Positions 11,721-24,299 of a DNA stretch of 64,000 nt are shown in pieces. Below the pieces are notes generated by a model that saw only the letters and a program-made list of their open reading frames with translations, had not been told where the DNA came from and searched no databases. How positions within the stretch are numbered: the first letter of the stretch is position 1; every line of letters starts with the position of its first letter. The DNA comes from Osedax fenrisi (Eukaryota; Annelida; Polychaeta; Sabellida; Siboglinidae). The stretch lies in the NCBI GenBank assembly GCA_964019155.1, contig OZ025242.1, forward strand, positions 68,669,040 to 68,733,039. The letters are read 5' to 3'. The position numbers were made by a program, and so were the translations under genes.

Positions 11721-12262
11721 ATATACTACTACTCTGAATCCCAAAAAAATGTATTTATATTTATATATAACTATATTTATTAAAATTCCCTCGCTGATTC
11801 TCCAATATTTTATATTGTTTAAAAATCACAACATACTCAACTAAATAAATAAGTTTAGTCGTTTATCTAGAAGAATATTTATACATTTATTTTTATATTT
11901 TTTAAACGTATATTTATTAACTGAAATGATTTGATATTAGATTATTTATAATAGTGGGCGTGGCATGTGTATGATATTATTTAACGCTATATAAAGTTAT
12001 AATATATTTAATTATAATGTATAATTTTATAAACTCTTAATAATATTCCTACCACATGTTCATTAGATGGTGATGTTGAAGTAGACTGAAGAATGAACAA
12101 GTGATGTGTAATAATATGTGAAAGGATGTGTATGCAATAAAGATGTATGAAGATAAAAGTATAAAGATAGGAGTATACTGGGTTATAAACCTGTGCATAA
12201 TTGTCCTGTTTGCATTGTTAAAGTATGTTATAGTCCACTATACGTGTGATGGTTTTCACCAT
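11721..12262. other. AT-rich spacer
   Basis: No gene or recognised transposon is seen. The last 250 bp are slightly less AT-rich and lead into the inverted-repeat structure at 12263. Confidence 0.5.
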
Positions 12263-12733
12263 GTAATTAATGAACTTGAGGGGTTAAGCAATATTGTTAT
12301 ATAAGAGAAAGTCTATCTAAGTATTTATATATACCGAGTATTATCTAAAACTATCTGAAGGACATCGAACATAGAATAGCTTACGTAATAATACAAACAA
12401 TGCTTAAGGTGAATCAATATGTACAGCTCCGTGCTGGTAGCTTTCCTCACATATCACTGTGATCGTTGACAAGTACCTCATACCTTTATTATACTTCAGA
12501 TATTTACACTAATTCTCCCTCTATTGTATGTCCAATATACATTGATTTAGTAGGTATTAAAACCTCTGGAATTGGGTTATATTGTTATATAGTCGCATGA
12601 ACGATGCATCCGTAGATTTGTCTGATACTCGCTAGTGAACAATATATTTACACTTGTAATTTATACATATAACTATAATATATCTATATGTATAGATGTA
12701 TATGATAATATGAATATAATTCGTATTATAATT

Positions 12734-12773
<40 letters not shown>

Positions 12774-12776
<3 letters not shown>

Positions 12777-13050
12777 AAAGATGCATGCGGGTGTATACCC
12801 TTTGTTGATGTCGTAGTAGGAAATACCCTCGTCCTTCATTTTGATTTCGTCCTTGAGGTTCTTAGTGTATGCCATGTATGCTATCCTGTGTTCTGTGGAT
12901 ATATTGTCACGTGTTGAGGGAGGTAGACATCATGTGATACACGTGTTATACATGTATATCTAATGTAAGATGCGTTAGAAATCAGTACTTCAACTTTAAT
13001 ATTAATATATATATATATATACTGATCAGATATCTAGATATTTATATTGA
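12774..13050 (+). repeat. 275-bp direct duplication, copy 1
   Basis: The copy runs from GATGCATGCGGGTGTATACC to about TATCTAGATATTTATATTGA. Copy 2 at 13673-13947 matches it at most positions, with scattered substitutions. Both are preceded by a TA microsatellite and contain CATGTGATACACGTGTTATA. No open frame is shared, so it is annotated as a non-coding repeat. Confidence 0.85.
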
Positions 13051-13206
13051 TAATTTATCGTACTAATATATTATTATACCAATCTAAAGATAACATGATA
13101 TATTTTTATGATATCATTAACAAAATTAAATGATAAAATAATTCATATTTGTTCATTCGTTAATTAATTTGTACAGTCCTTAGATAAGGTATACATATAA
13201 ATAACT

Positions 13207-13244
13207 ATGATAAGATAAAGAGGTAAATCTCTTTATCTTATCAT
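13207..13244. repeat. Perfect 16-bp hairpin
   Basis: ATGATAAGATAAAGAG at 13207-13222 is followed by the 6-nt loop GTAAAT and its exact reverse complement at 13229-13244. It lies between the two 275-bp duplicates. Confidence 0.8.
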
Positions 13245-13418
13245 CGTCATTTATATTTATTATTTTTTTAAATCATTTTCTTTATTTGTTCTTTGTATTT
13301 TATGTCCTGTAGTATTAATTATAATTGTTAAGATAGATTATTGGAAAATTTAGAAAATTAGTTTGATATCGATAGAATTATTTTATAAATAAACATTTTT
13401 GTTTATTCAATACATTTA

Positions 13419-13462
<44 letters not shown>

Positions 13463-13598
13463 CTCTATAGTAAATTAAATACTATAGTATGTTAACATAT
13501 ATGTTATACATTATATTTATATTAATAATCATAGATATTTATATGTTAGTTTTTATAAATCAATTTTGAGATTAAATGCAATATAAAACAATATTGTA

Positions 13599-13602
<4 letters not shown>

Positions 13603-13665
<63 letters not shown>
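13603..13665. repeat. TA microsatellite, about 62 bp
   Basis: Pure TA dinucleotides lie immediately upstream of duplicate copy 2. Confidence 0.95.
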
Positions 13666-13672
<7 letters not shown>

Positions 13673-13676
<4 letters not shown>

Positions 13677-13947
13677 AAGATGCATGCGGGTGTATACCCT
13701 TTGTTGATGTCATAGTAGGAGAGACCCTATTCCTTTATTTTGATTTCGTCCTTGAGGTTCTTACTGAATGCCATGTATGCTATTCTGTGTTCTGTGGATA
13801 TCTTGTCACGTATTGAGGGATGTAGACGTCATGTGATACACGTGTTATACATGTATATCTAATGTAAGATGAGTTAGAAATCAGTACTTCAACTTTAATA
13901 TTAATATATATATATATACTGATGAGTTATCTAGATATTTATATTGG
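13673..13947 (+). repeat. 275-bp direct duplication, copy 2
   Basis: This is the sister of 12774-13050, starting 899 bp further on in the same orientation. Differences include GTCGTAGTAGG versus GTCATAGTAGG and GTTGAGGGAGG versus ATTGAGGGATG. Confidence 0.85.
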
Positions 13948-14387
13948 TCATTTTTATACTTTTTAATTATTAAAAACGTAAGCTATTTTATGTTCGGTAT
14001 ATATAAATAGATACATACTTACATAGCTTTCTGTTATATAACAATATTGCTTAACCCCTCAAGTTCATTAGTTACATAGGGCAATTCCATAACATTGAAG
14101 TATATTTACTTGTCTTTATACAATAAAGAACCATGCCTAGCTCCTCTTCATAGCATATATCTTCACTGTTGAAGAATGTATCCTTGTCCGTTGCCATGGA
14201 AGTAACCCGAATATGATGTCAATATCAATATTAAAGATTATATGAACGAATCTCAATATTGGATAAGGCAATTATCCGAAATAAATGTATAAAGATGTAA
14301 TTCTACTTTTATTTATTTACACTTCACGTATTTATTCATACACATACATATATATATATATATATTAATTAATTATTGATTATTACT

Positions 14388-15107
14388 ATGTCACCAATTT
14401 CTAATGATAAATTATATAAATTAATTCAAGATATATCAGACAAAATTAATAAATTAAATGATAGGTTGATTATCAGACAAGTATAATTTTAAATTTTAAA
14501 AAGGAAAATAATATATGTTAAGATACAATTAGTAATATATTACTAATATATTACTAATTGACTATAGTCTAATACAAAATAATAATAATATTGATATCGA
14601 AACAATAACTAATACACTCAAGGATATAGATAATAATAAAGATATATCTAATAATATAATATTTACCAATAAAAATATAGATTATAATTTAAAAATTATT
14701 TTAATAATACCAATAATTTTACAGATTTTATAAATACAAAATTGGATACAAATTTATCATATCATAATATTTTAAATATACATAAATTAAATACCAATAT
14801 AAACAACAAATCTGAAACTGATTATCAATCAGATGATATAGAGTGTACTAAATATATTATTAAGTTAGATAGTTTAGAGACAAATTATAAATATTTAAAA
14901 ATAAAAATAAACTATTTGATACAAAAATATAAGCAATCAATTAACTTTCAATACACATAAAACATTTGATAAAAAAGACAATTAATAAAATCAGGAAAAA
15001 TAAATAAAACTTGGATTAATAAAGATACTGTATATATTAATACTAATAAAGAAGATTTAAAATCAATAATCTCAATTAATAATATTAATCAATTGGATAA
15101 ATATTAA
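14388..15107 (+). pseudogene. ORF1 remnant of the second CR1-like element
   Basis: The remnant starts MSPISNDKLYKLIQDISDKI, a heptad-like pattern suggesting a short coiled coil. The frame is lost near 14480. An open 72-codon stretch (14742-14960) of Asn-, Ile- and Lys-rich text follows, with further broken segments to about 15107. Assignment as ORF1 rests on position upstream of the endonuclease and on composition; no conserved domain is visible. Confidence 0.4.
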
Positions 15108-15559
15108 TCAACTTTTTTTTTCTTCTTAATTATATTGCATTTATACTTTATATTTAATTTATAAAATTTATATTTGTAAACACAATCTTTAACTAACTTG
15201 AGGATTATTCAGTATTACATTTTTAACAATATTATATAAAAACACATAACATTAATTACATACACAAGTATTAAAAGTTTATATAGTTGTTATAGTTTTA
15301 TTTATTTTTCAGTCATTTCAGGTTTATTCAATATTACATTTTTACCAATATTATATAATACCATTTATATTTTATTGCATTTACATACAAGTATTACATT
15401 TTAAAAGTATATAGTTTTTATTTTATTCTATTCAGGTTTATTTTTATACATTTCAGGCTTATTTAGTATTGTATTTTTTTTCAAAATTATATATCTTTTA
15501 GTTTTATTTTTGTAGGTTTCATTGTCCTTTTTACATATCTTTTTCTTCTCTATTTATAT

Positions 15560-15806
15560 ATTAGTTATGCAATTTAGTTCACCATCAATTATGATTAACT
15601 CTTCCAACAAAATTAGATTATATTACTGATTACCTTTTATATTTAAAAATAAACTTTACGATTATTGTAATAACTGAATCATGGCTTATTACATCTAATA
15701 AACACTTATTTAATATTCCTAATTATTCATCTGAACATATATTAAAAAATAATAAGCGTGGAGGTGGAGTTTCCATGTTCATTAATAATAATAAATTAAT
15801 TGATAA
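15560..15806 (+). pseudogene. Endonuclease N-terminal remnant, second CR1-like element
   Basis: The translation includes DYLLYLKINFTIIVITESWL and KRGGGVSMFINNNKLIDN, matching the ITETWL and RGGGV blocks of APE-type endonucleases. It is cut at 15806 by the foldback element, and the C-terminal half resumes at 17593. Confidence 0.7.
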
Positions 15807-17592
15807 CACTGGTCTGCATCAAAAATAGGATGACATTATGTTAATTGATTCCAGACTTATTTTTGACACTGATCTCAAATGTGAAAACCGTTTTTCTTAA
15901 TCACGTCTAGTTTTTTTTTTATTCGACTTTCAAATATTTTCCAAAAAGTGAGAAAAAATATATTTTTATAATTTTTAAAACCTTAATTATTAGTATAATA
16001 TTTTATATAATCATATAAAAATGCCTGAATATATTTGATATATATATATATTCAAGTATACAGTATATCTTTAAAACATTATAAAATATGTTTACAAGAT
16101 GTATAAATAAATGATTTTTAAACTATGTTCCCCAAAAATATTGGATTATTTTCAAAATAAATTCATAGGTAAATATTTGACGACAAAAATTATAGGATAC
16201 ATATGTAATATATTTTTTTAGATAGATTTTTAACGCTCCTTTTAGATATGTTTTTAGTTTTTACATTTCGGGTATAGTTTTTTTATGTTCGATTTAAAAT
16301 TTTTTTTTTTGCCTTTTTTCTCAATTTTTTAAAATTTGTAAATCATGTTATTTAATGTATTTAAAAGTACTCAATTTATAACTATATTATATTATTAACC
16401 ATATATTATACTTATTTATATATTCTATATTATTATTTTATAAATATAAATGAATATAATTATTTATGAATAAAATAAAAATGTTTGTTAAAAGTGCTAA
16501 AGTTTCGGGTAAAAAATAATTAAGTGCATTTAATAATAAATACTATACAAAATAATACAAATCAATTTAAGAAAAAAACGTTTTAATTTTCTTCTTCTAT
16601 GGTTAATCTCTACACCATCCCTCTTCAAACACCAACAATAGTCTAACATATTAACATTCCAATACATCCTTGATATCGTTCTTCCATTGTAGCTAAATCC
16701 TGATGGAAGCATTCGTCTTGCTGCAATCTCCACAATTGTTAGGAAAGTAATCCAAATGCGAATTTATAAAATGCATTTTAATGGATATTCCAATTTTATG
16801 GTATGAGCGCATGAGATATTCTACCCTAACTTCAAAATCATGACTTCTTAGATTTCCAAGGAAATTTGTAATATAGTATTTATTATTAAATAAACTTAAT
16901 TATTGTTTACCCGAAACCTTATTTTTTATTTTAATCATATATTCATTTATATTTGTAAAATAATAATATAGAATATATAAATAAGTATAATATATGGTTA
17001 ATAATATAATATAGTTATAAATTGAGTTTTTTTAAATACATTAAATAGCATGATTTAAAAACTTTAAAAAATTGAGAAAAAAGGCAAAAAAAAATATTTT
17101 AAATTGAAAAAAAAAAAACTAAACCCGACATGTAAAAACTAAAAACATATCTGAAAGGAGCTTTACAAATCTATCTAAAAAAATATATTACATATGTATG
17201 CTATAATTTTTGTCGTCAAATATTTACCTATGAATTTATTTTGAAAATAATCCAATATTTTTTGAGATCATAGTTTAAAAATCATTTATTTATACAACTT
17301 GTAAACATATTTTATAATGTTTTAAAGGTATACTACATACTTGAATATATATCAAATATATTCAGGCATATTTATATGATTTTATAAAATATTATACTAA
17401 TAATTAAGGTTTTAAAAATTATAAATATATATTTTTTCTAGAAATCTCACTTTTTGGAAAATATTTGAAAGTCGAATAAAAAAACGTGATTAAGAAAAAT
17501 GGTTTTCACATTTGAGATCAGTGTCAAAAAAAGTCTAGAATCAATTGACAGAATGTCATCCTATTGAAAAAAGTTAAAAATGCAAGCCAGTG
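15807..17592. mobile_element. Foldback element with ~735-bp inverted arms
   Basis: The ends are CACTGGTCTGCATC… and …TGCAAGCCAGTG. The left arm (15807 to about 16555) and right arm (about 16865 to 17592) are long imperfect inverted repeats of each other, judged above 85% identical over many blocks (for example GACACTGATCTCAAATGTGA and TTTCGGGTAAA). The flanks share TAA (15804-15806 and 17593-17595), a 3-bp duplication compatible with PIF/Harbinger insertion but short enough to arise by chance. The 310-bp core carries a broken protein-coding fragment on the minus strand. It inserted inside the endonuclease of a CR1-like element. Confidence 0.85.
16556..16880 (-). pseudogene. Fragment of a conserved animal protein (FHQD…DYCW family) inside the foldback element
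   Basis: The minus-strand translation reads SHDFEVRVEYLMRSYHKIG, SIKMHFINSHLDYFPNNCGD, then after a frameshift ECFHQDLATMEERYQG, and after a further shift WNVNMLDYCWCLKRDGVEIN and HRRRKLKRFF. From memory, many uncharacterised invertebrate proteins, especially in arthropods, end with a KVHFLHSHLDFFPENCG segment followed by GERFHQDI, MEKRYQGRWN, ADYCW and KRD. The fragment shows the same order and spacing with at least two frameshifts. The function of the family is not known to me. Being held between two long inverted arms suggests it is cargo or the residue of the element's own gene. Confidence 0.7.
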
Positions 17593-18176
17593 TAATAACC
17601 TAGGTTATCAGCTGTCAATGATGCTTATGATATGGTTACGATCTCATTTATATACGAACATATTAATTATTTACTACCAGGTATATATAAAGCACCTATA
17701 TTAAGCTCCTAATAATTGAATTTACTGATATTATATATAATACATTTAATCGTCATCTAAATAAATCATTAATTTTAACAGGCGAGTTAAATATAAATAT
17801 AAATGATCATAATTCCCATACAAGTACTAAATGTTGTATTGATACTCTTTATTCCCTAAATTTAATAGCGACAATCACAAAACCAACTCATATAACTAAT
17901 CAAACAAATTCTATTATAGATAATATTTACACAAATTTTTTATCTTTCCCACTTTTTAATGGCGCTCTCTTGACTGATATCAGTGATCATTTACCGATAT
18001 TATGTTTTAAAAAAAAAAATATTAATACAAAACTGACAAAATCTTATAAATATGTTAGGGATCATTCAGATCAAAATATTTTTAATTTTAATAATATTCT
18101 GACTAATATAAATTGGTCTTTCATTTTAACTCAATCTGATATTCATATATCTTTTAAAATTGTACTTCTACATTAA
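17593..18176 (+). pseudogene. Endonuclease C-terminal remnant, second CR1-like element
   Basis: It contains ILTGELNININDHNSH (the GDFN region), TKPTHITNQTNSIIDNIYTN and LLTDISDHLPILCF, which are the TRIT…TLIDNIFTN and SDHLP motifs of CR1-type endonucleases. A clean open stretch starts at 17970. Stops upstream show decay. Confidence 0.75.
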
Positions 18177-18179
18177 CTA

Positions 18180-20060
18180 ATGTATATAATATAAGTTGTC
18201 CATAAAAAAAAGTTAAAATTAAATCTGGAGTTTTTGATAAACCATGGCTAACCCCTTCCATCATTAAATGTATAGGTAAAAAGAATAAAATGTATAAAAA
18301 ATCTTTAATAAATGTATATAAAAATGTATGTTCACTAATAAATGTATATAAAAATTATAAAAATTGCTTAATGAAAATATACAGAGAAAAATATTATGAA
18401 AATAAAATAAAAAATAATAATATTAAAAATACTTTAAATAAAGTTAAATGGTGTACTTTAAATAAAGTTATAGGAAATAATAAAAAATCAGGAACTATTA
18501 TTGATAATAAATTAATAGATTTAAAAAATGCTAATACGTTCAATTCATATTTTTCAAATATAGGTGTTGAATTAAATAAAAATATATAATACTCTAATCA
18601 AAGTATATATGAAAATATTACTAGTAATAAGAGTTCAATTTTTATAAAGCCTGTTTCATCAATAGAAATTGAAAATATTGTTTATAATTGTGATTCAAAA
18701 TATAGTTCTGATTCCCATGATTTTAACTTTTTTTTAATACCTAACATTATTTTATCCATTAGTAATATGTTATTAATTTTATTTAATAAATTCTTTGAAA
18801 ATGGTGTTTACCCTGATGTACTTAAAACATCTAAAGTATAATTGTATATAAAAAAGGAAATAAAAAGTATTGCTCAAATTATAGGCCAATATCATTAACA
18901 TCACAATTTTCAAAAATTGTTGAAAATTTAAAAGTAAGAATTTTTTCATTTTTAGATAAAAATTCTGATAAATAATTCTCAATTTAGATTTCAAAAATCT
19001 ATATCAACATGTGATGCTTTGATAAATTATATTGATTACTTGAATATAAATCATAAATAATTCATATTCACAATATCGATTGATTTAAAAAAGACTTTCG
19101 ACACTATAAATCATGACATTTTATTAAACAAATTATATATATATATGGTTTCAGAGGTATCACTTTGTCATTATTAAAAAGCTATTTGACAAATAGGTAT
19201 CAATATGTAAGCTATAAGCCTAACAATACCAATTCTAAAATACTTCCGATTAAATGTGGTGTAGGGTACTTACCACAAGGTTCAGTTTTGGGACCAGTAT
19301 TATTTGTGATGTACATAAATGATTTACCTAATATAACTAATAAATGAAATTTTCTTTTTCTGACGATACCACTTTAACATTTAAGTCTCATAATTTATAT
19401 GATCTAGAAAATGAAATAAATTCTATTCTAGTTTTAATACGTGACTGGCTTTGCGGTAATAAGCTAGTTCTTAATATTGATAAAACAAAATTAATTTTAT
19501 TCCGTACAAGAGTTAAACATAAATTGAACATCAAAATAAATAATATAGTCATAATCAACTAACTATCAATAAACTAATTTTAAATTCCTAGGCATTTTAA
19601 TTGACGAAAATCGTAATTGGAAAATACAAATAAATAATATTAAAAATAAACTTTACTATGGAATTAGTTTACTACATAGATATAAATATAAATTTAATAT
19701 TAATACTTTAGTTATGCTATATTTTTCTTTTTTTCATAGTCATATTAATTATTGTTCTATTATATGGGGAAGTACTTGCCATAGCAATATAAAATGCATT
19801 CAAATTTTACAAAATAAATGTATGAGAGCAATATATAAACTTGATAACAAAACCAATATTTATTACATTTTTTTAAGACATAACATTCTTAAATTTAAAG
19901 ATATAATAAATATATCTATTTATAAATATAGGTTTAGAATATATAACAAGCATTATTTGCATAATTCAATTTGTAAGTTATTTACCTATAATTTCTCCTT
20001 ATATACTTTTCGGTTAAATAGAACATTCTTAATACAAAAAAGTAAGATTTAATCATGAGA
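18180..20060 (+). pseudogene. Reverse transcriptase remnant, second CR1-like element
   Basis: A linker (18290-18589) ends FNSYFSNIGVELNKNI. RT text follows: NYRPISLTSQFSKIVE near 18880, motif A decayed (SIDLKKTFDTINHDILLNKL), motif B (YLPQGSVLGPVLFVMYINDL near 19270-19330), and motif C, where FADD is replaced by FSDD (FSFSDDTTL near 19350). Downstream are LVLNIDKTKLILF, then HSHINYCSIIWGS and LQNKCMRAIYKL. The changed motif keeps both aspartates. Several frameshifts disable the protein. Confidence 0.8.
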
Positions 20061-20587
20061 AATTTAGTATTCGTTAAAAAGGCGCATCTTTATGGAATTC
20101 TTTAAATATAACCATATCATCTTTAACGAATTTGAATACTTTCACAATGCATATTAAAAACATGCTTTTAAATAATTATATATAATCATTACACCTTATC
20201 TGTATTGTTTATTATTTAATTTACATAGTCATCTTTACTTCTTATTAGCTCTTTTAAATTGTTCGTATTGTATACATATTTGTTATCTTTGTAGCCTTAC
20301 TTTGTTCTTTCGTTTTCTTTGATTTTTTTTATAGTTTAACTTATTTATTAATTTAGTAGCTTTTTACATTTTTAAATATTTTATTATATATTTTTATTAT
20401 ATTTTATTATTATGTTATTGTTATATACATGATGATTTCTTGGTATTGAGAGATAGATTTAATTTTATTGTATTGATTTTTTTATGAGACAGAACACGAA
20501 TGAACAACATAGAATTGCAAAATATTTATACTTTTTATATTTATTCGTTTTTGTATTAATTATCTCGTTACCAAGAACAGGTTGGTA

Positions 20588-21494
20588 GGGGAAAGTAACC
20601 GAATACGGACAGTGCCCGAATACATCAGACACTCTCGGTATCTCAGAAACCATAAATCCTACAAAAAAATGTTTAATTAATAAAATATTCATAATCATAT
20701 AAATAGCCTAAAAAAGTATTTTTTATTTTTTTATTATTCAAAATATTGCTGATATATCCAATAAACTGATTTTTTTATTACGATTTTAAATTTATCAAAA
20801 AAAAATTCAACTTAAAACCTTCTCAAGTATATATAAATGTATTAATATAAAATATAACAATATATTATTAAAAACTAAAGTATTCTAAAAATTGTATCTT
20901 TAATTTCTATATTTTTTATCAAATATTCATTAAGTTATAAGCATATATCTAGATGTCATATAAGTTCCTAATACGGACACTCTAAATGTCTTAATACGGA
21001 CACACAATAACCAATCATCGTGCAGCGTATGAACAATTCTGATTTTCATAAAAATCGCGTGCGTTATAATATTAATACCACCAATAAAGCTAATTCTAAA
21101 ATTTTGATTATTTAGATACTTAAATTGTATTATTAATAACAAAATAATAAAAATAAATAAATTATTAACTAACTAAATTAGAAAATATTTTTTTTTAAAT
21201 TAATTATAATAACGTAATTGTAATTTGTCTGATTGATTCATCAATAATATATAGTTTATCTAGTGGTATATAGGATGTCCGTATTATAACACAGGGTGTC
21301 TGTATTCGGACATGGGTACCGAATACGGAAACCCCAGTTATCTATGGAATTAAAAGATTAAATAAAATTTTAAAATTACAATAATATCTATAATCATATA
21401 ATATTAATATATTGTAATTTTTGAATAAAAATAATGAGTCATAAAAAGTTACGTCCATTTATTGTTAAAGTGTCCGTATTAGGTTACTTTCCCC
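20588..21494. mobile_element. Non-autonomous TA-target element, copy 1 (907 bp)
   Basis: This copy begins GGGGAAAGTAACCGAATACG and ends with the inverted form CGTATTAGGTTACTTTCCCC, flanked by TA on both sides (20586-20587 and 21495-21496). Terminal repeats of about 25 bp and a TA duplication fit the Tc1/mariner-type group. There is no transposase-like open frame. The interior repeats the word ATACGGACA or its complement several times, including a near-palindrome at about 21293-21333 around ATGGGTACCGAATACGG. Two sister copies are at 28608 and 33376. Confidence 0.9.
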
Positions 21495-22189
21495 TATCTC
21501 GATAAGTTCAATAGAACTTCTATACCATACCTGGGTTTTTGATCTCGGTCATCAACTGAATCTGATATTATTATTATATATATACAATAGTATTGTCTAT
21601 TATACGGATATGAATTATATTTTAGTTAAAGTATAATATTTAACCACCTAGTAAATTTTAATAGCGTGTGATTTCATATAGTATTAGTAACTTTCATAAT
21701 ATTTTTTTCAAAATATATATTATATACATTTTCTTATTTGTATTATATAGTCATATAGACCTCGAATTGCTATTTGAACGAGTCAGACTTTGTGATTGGT
21801 CGCTTTGTATCCATTACTTGTATGCATATAGTTGTTCAATATATATATATTATTATTGTCACATATACACATATGTGATCATATTATTAGAATGAGATTG
21901 TCGGGTATATATGTGATATTTAGAATTATATTATTGAGTTTATTGCTTTAAAGTATATTCATTTAAGTTATTTACGAATACATTCTGAATAGTTTAATTA
22001 GTATTACCTACTAATAGACTTATATTATATAGTAATCCTATAATAATGATTATAACATATATGCTATTATATCAATAATTATATGGAAATAATAGTTGTC
22101 TTTATTATGAGATATTTAACAATACAATTTGAATATTTGTAAACAATTCTTAAGAATATTCACATATCTATATTCTGATATGTTTGCCT
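21495..22189. other. AT-rich spacer
   Basis: Low-complexity AT sequence; no gene, RNA gene or repeat edge is seen. Confidence 0.5.
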
Positions 22190-24230
22190 CATAACGTAGT
22201 CGAGAAGAATTACGAAGATATATGGAGCCAATGTGTCACCTTGTAATTACATTATTAATACTCCTGCTCTAATTTCAAATAGGTTGGTTTCTCCGTCAGG
22301 TGTTAATACTCGAGCCCTTGTGTTCTTGTATTGAGTATCTATTGCTGCAAGAAGTATTGATGGAATATCATAAACTTTCAGAATTGTCATCATCATTCAT
22401 CTGTGAATTGAATCAAATGCTTTTCTAAAGTCAACAAATAAAATTATTGCTTTCTTGTTTCGATTTTGGATTCCTTCTATCAGTCTGCGTATTGCTAATA
22501 TATGAGCTGTGGTAGACCATCCCGGTCTAAATCCATTTTGATTATGACTAAGATGTATATCGATTTTCGACATTATTCTATTTAGAATAATTTTATTAAT
22601 ATTTTTGGCAACTTGAGATGATTGATTTATTCCTCTGTAATTTGAAATTTGACTTAAATCTCCTATTTTTGGAAGAAGAAGCATATTTATTTTGATATAT
22701 TTATTTTAATACCATTTTTCTGGTATTATATTGTCGTTCAATAGTCTATTGCTAAATTCTAGGAGAATATCATCAAAATCACATTTTTTAATAACTTGAT
22801 GTAATATTATCTGGACCAGATGTTTTTCCATCACATAATTTGTTTTTTTTCTTTTTGTAATTCTTCGAGATCAAAGTCGCTATCTTTTATCTCTAGTTCA
22901 TACATTATTTTATTAATACTTCTTCAGGAGGTTCTTCTGTTATTAAGGGATCTTTACCAAGTAGATTGTTGAAATGTTCAAACCATCTATTTACCCGTTA
23001 CTCTTTTGAATTTCCTTTTATTAATCCTTTTTTAGCTATTTTTCTTCCTGTAATTTTGTTGATAAGTTCCCAGCTTTCTTTATGTTTCTGTCTGTTATCC
23101 GCTGTTTCAACTTATTTAATCATTTCATCTTTTCTTCTTCTTGTATGGTATTATATTTTTCTTTCATTTTTCATTTTTCGCCTTTTAGTTCTTGTTGCAA
23201 CCTATCATTGGATTCAAAGTTAAATGCTGCGAATGCTTTATTAACATTTTGACGCATTTCTTCGATTCTTCGATCACTTGCAATTTTATTGTCTTTATTT
23301 TTTTTCTTAATCGGTATTAGTTTAACAGCAGTTTCACTATTTGCATTAACAAAGTGAGCATATTTTTCAGTAAAATTATCATTATCTGTACACAATTCAG
23401 CATAGCTGTTATGTACAGTGATTGTATACAGTTTTCGTAATTCCAGATTTCTAAGTGAGGGCCAATCATATTTATTTTTCCTCGCTGGTATTTTTGCCTT
23501 TCGAAGACTTAATTTGATCTTAGCAGTTAGAAGACGATGATCACTGCCGATACTACTAAATGAATTATATGCTTCACAGTTGTACAAAGAGTTTTTCCAT
23601 TTCCTGCTAATGAGAATGTAGTCGATTTGAGATTTTGTATTATTCATGTCTGATATGTATGTCCATAGTTTTCCTTTTCTTTTTGTAAACATAGTATTTG
23701 TGATAATTAGATTACTTGATGTTGCATGCTCTAGTAATAGTTTACCGTTGTTATTTATTGATTCATGGTATGTGTGTTGTACAGATTCTTTTCCGAGGTG
23801 AACATTGAAATCACCGCATTCTATTACCATGTGATGTTTTGGTATGCTATTTATTAAATTAGTTAAATTGTTATAGAAATAAAAATTGTTATCGGAGAGC
23901 TCTCCGGTAGTTTTTTCTCTTTGTTCTTGCTAAGATCGGCTACGTCCCTTCCTTTCGGCTTTAAAGACGCAACGTCATGCATTATTTGGTTGAGATTAGC
24001 TTGAGTCATTAAGATATTATAGGCAGGGGTTTTAACCCTGGTGCTGTTTCGTTGTGTATTCATAATGTTGTTTCGCTTGCGCTATATTTGCCAAACACAG
24101 TGCGCAGCTCCATATGCTTGTATAATTTTTGTCCGGGAATGATTATTTTATATTCACACCTAACCTATGAGGCCGTTCCTCTATCCGCAACCTAAGGACC
24201 CGTTGGATGGGAATATTTATTTCACCGCAC
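22190..24230 (-). mobile_element. RTE-like non-LTR retrotransposon, minus-strand copy
   Basis: Reading the minus strand, a GC-richer leader (about 24230-24064, with GGGTCCTTAGGTTGCGGATA) is followed by an ATG and a 50-residue start, then endonuclease and the first half of an RT. The copy ends inside the RT palm near 22190. A plus-strand copy of the same family begins about 70 bp to the right, so the two lie head to head. Confidence 0.8.
22210..24063 (-). pseudogene. Endonuclease-RT pseudogene of the RTE-like element
   Basis: The frame opens MNTQRNSTRVKTPAYNILMT at 24063, runs 50 residues, and jumps through a deletion near 23880 into the endonuclease centre. That part (23830-23171) contains VIECGDFNVHLGKE, KGKLWTYISDMNNTKSQIDY and IGSDHRLLTAKI. 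After stops, the RT appears (22684-22397): LLLPKIGDLSQISNYRGINQ, NQNGFRPGWSTTAHILAI and motif A VDFRKAFDSIHR, continuing in another frame to RARVLTPDGETN and GDTLAP. Motif C is not reached. The N-terminal endonuclease is missing. Confidence 0.85.
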
Positions 24231-24299
24231 CAATAAAGATACAATGAAGAAATAATAACAAAGTGGTTTGATCACTTTAAAAATCTTCAGGTGGACAAA

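Larger units (their letters stand above)
12263..14078. repeat. 1.8-kb structure bounded by inverted repeats
   Basis: The left arm (12263-12392) contains GAACTTGAGGGGTTAAGCAA, then a TATATATACCGA block and GAACATAGAATAGCTTACGT. The right arm (13973-14078) holds the same blocks in reverse complement and reverse order. The left arm has about 30 extra bases between the blocks. Inside lie two direct copies of a 275-bp sequence (12774-13050 and 13673-13947). No coding sequence was found. It may be a non-autonomous element or a rearranged pair of repeats; no target duplication is evident. Confidence 0.65.
14388..20480 (+). mobile_element. Second CR1-like non-LTR retrotransposon, split by a foldback element
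   Basis: A plus-strand element holds an ORF1 remnant (14388-15107), endonuclease (15560-15806 and 17593-18170), linker and RT (18180-20060) and a long AT-rich 3' region with an uncertain end near 20480. It belongs to the same broad group as the element at 1-6727, but the sequences are diverged. A 1.8-kb foldback element inserted at 15807-17592 divides the endonuclease. Numerous stops and frameshifts show that it is dead. Confidence 0.8.
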
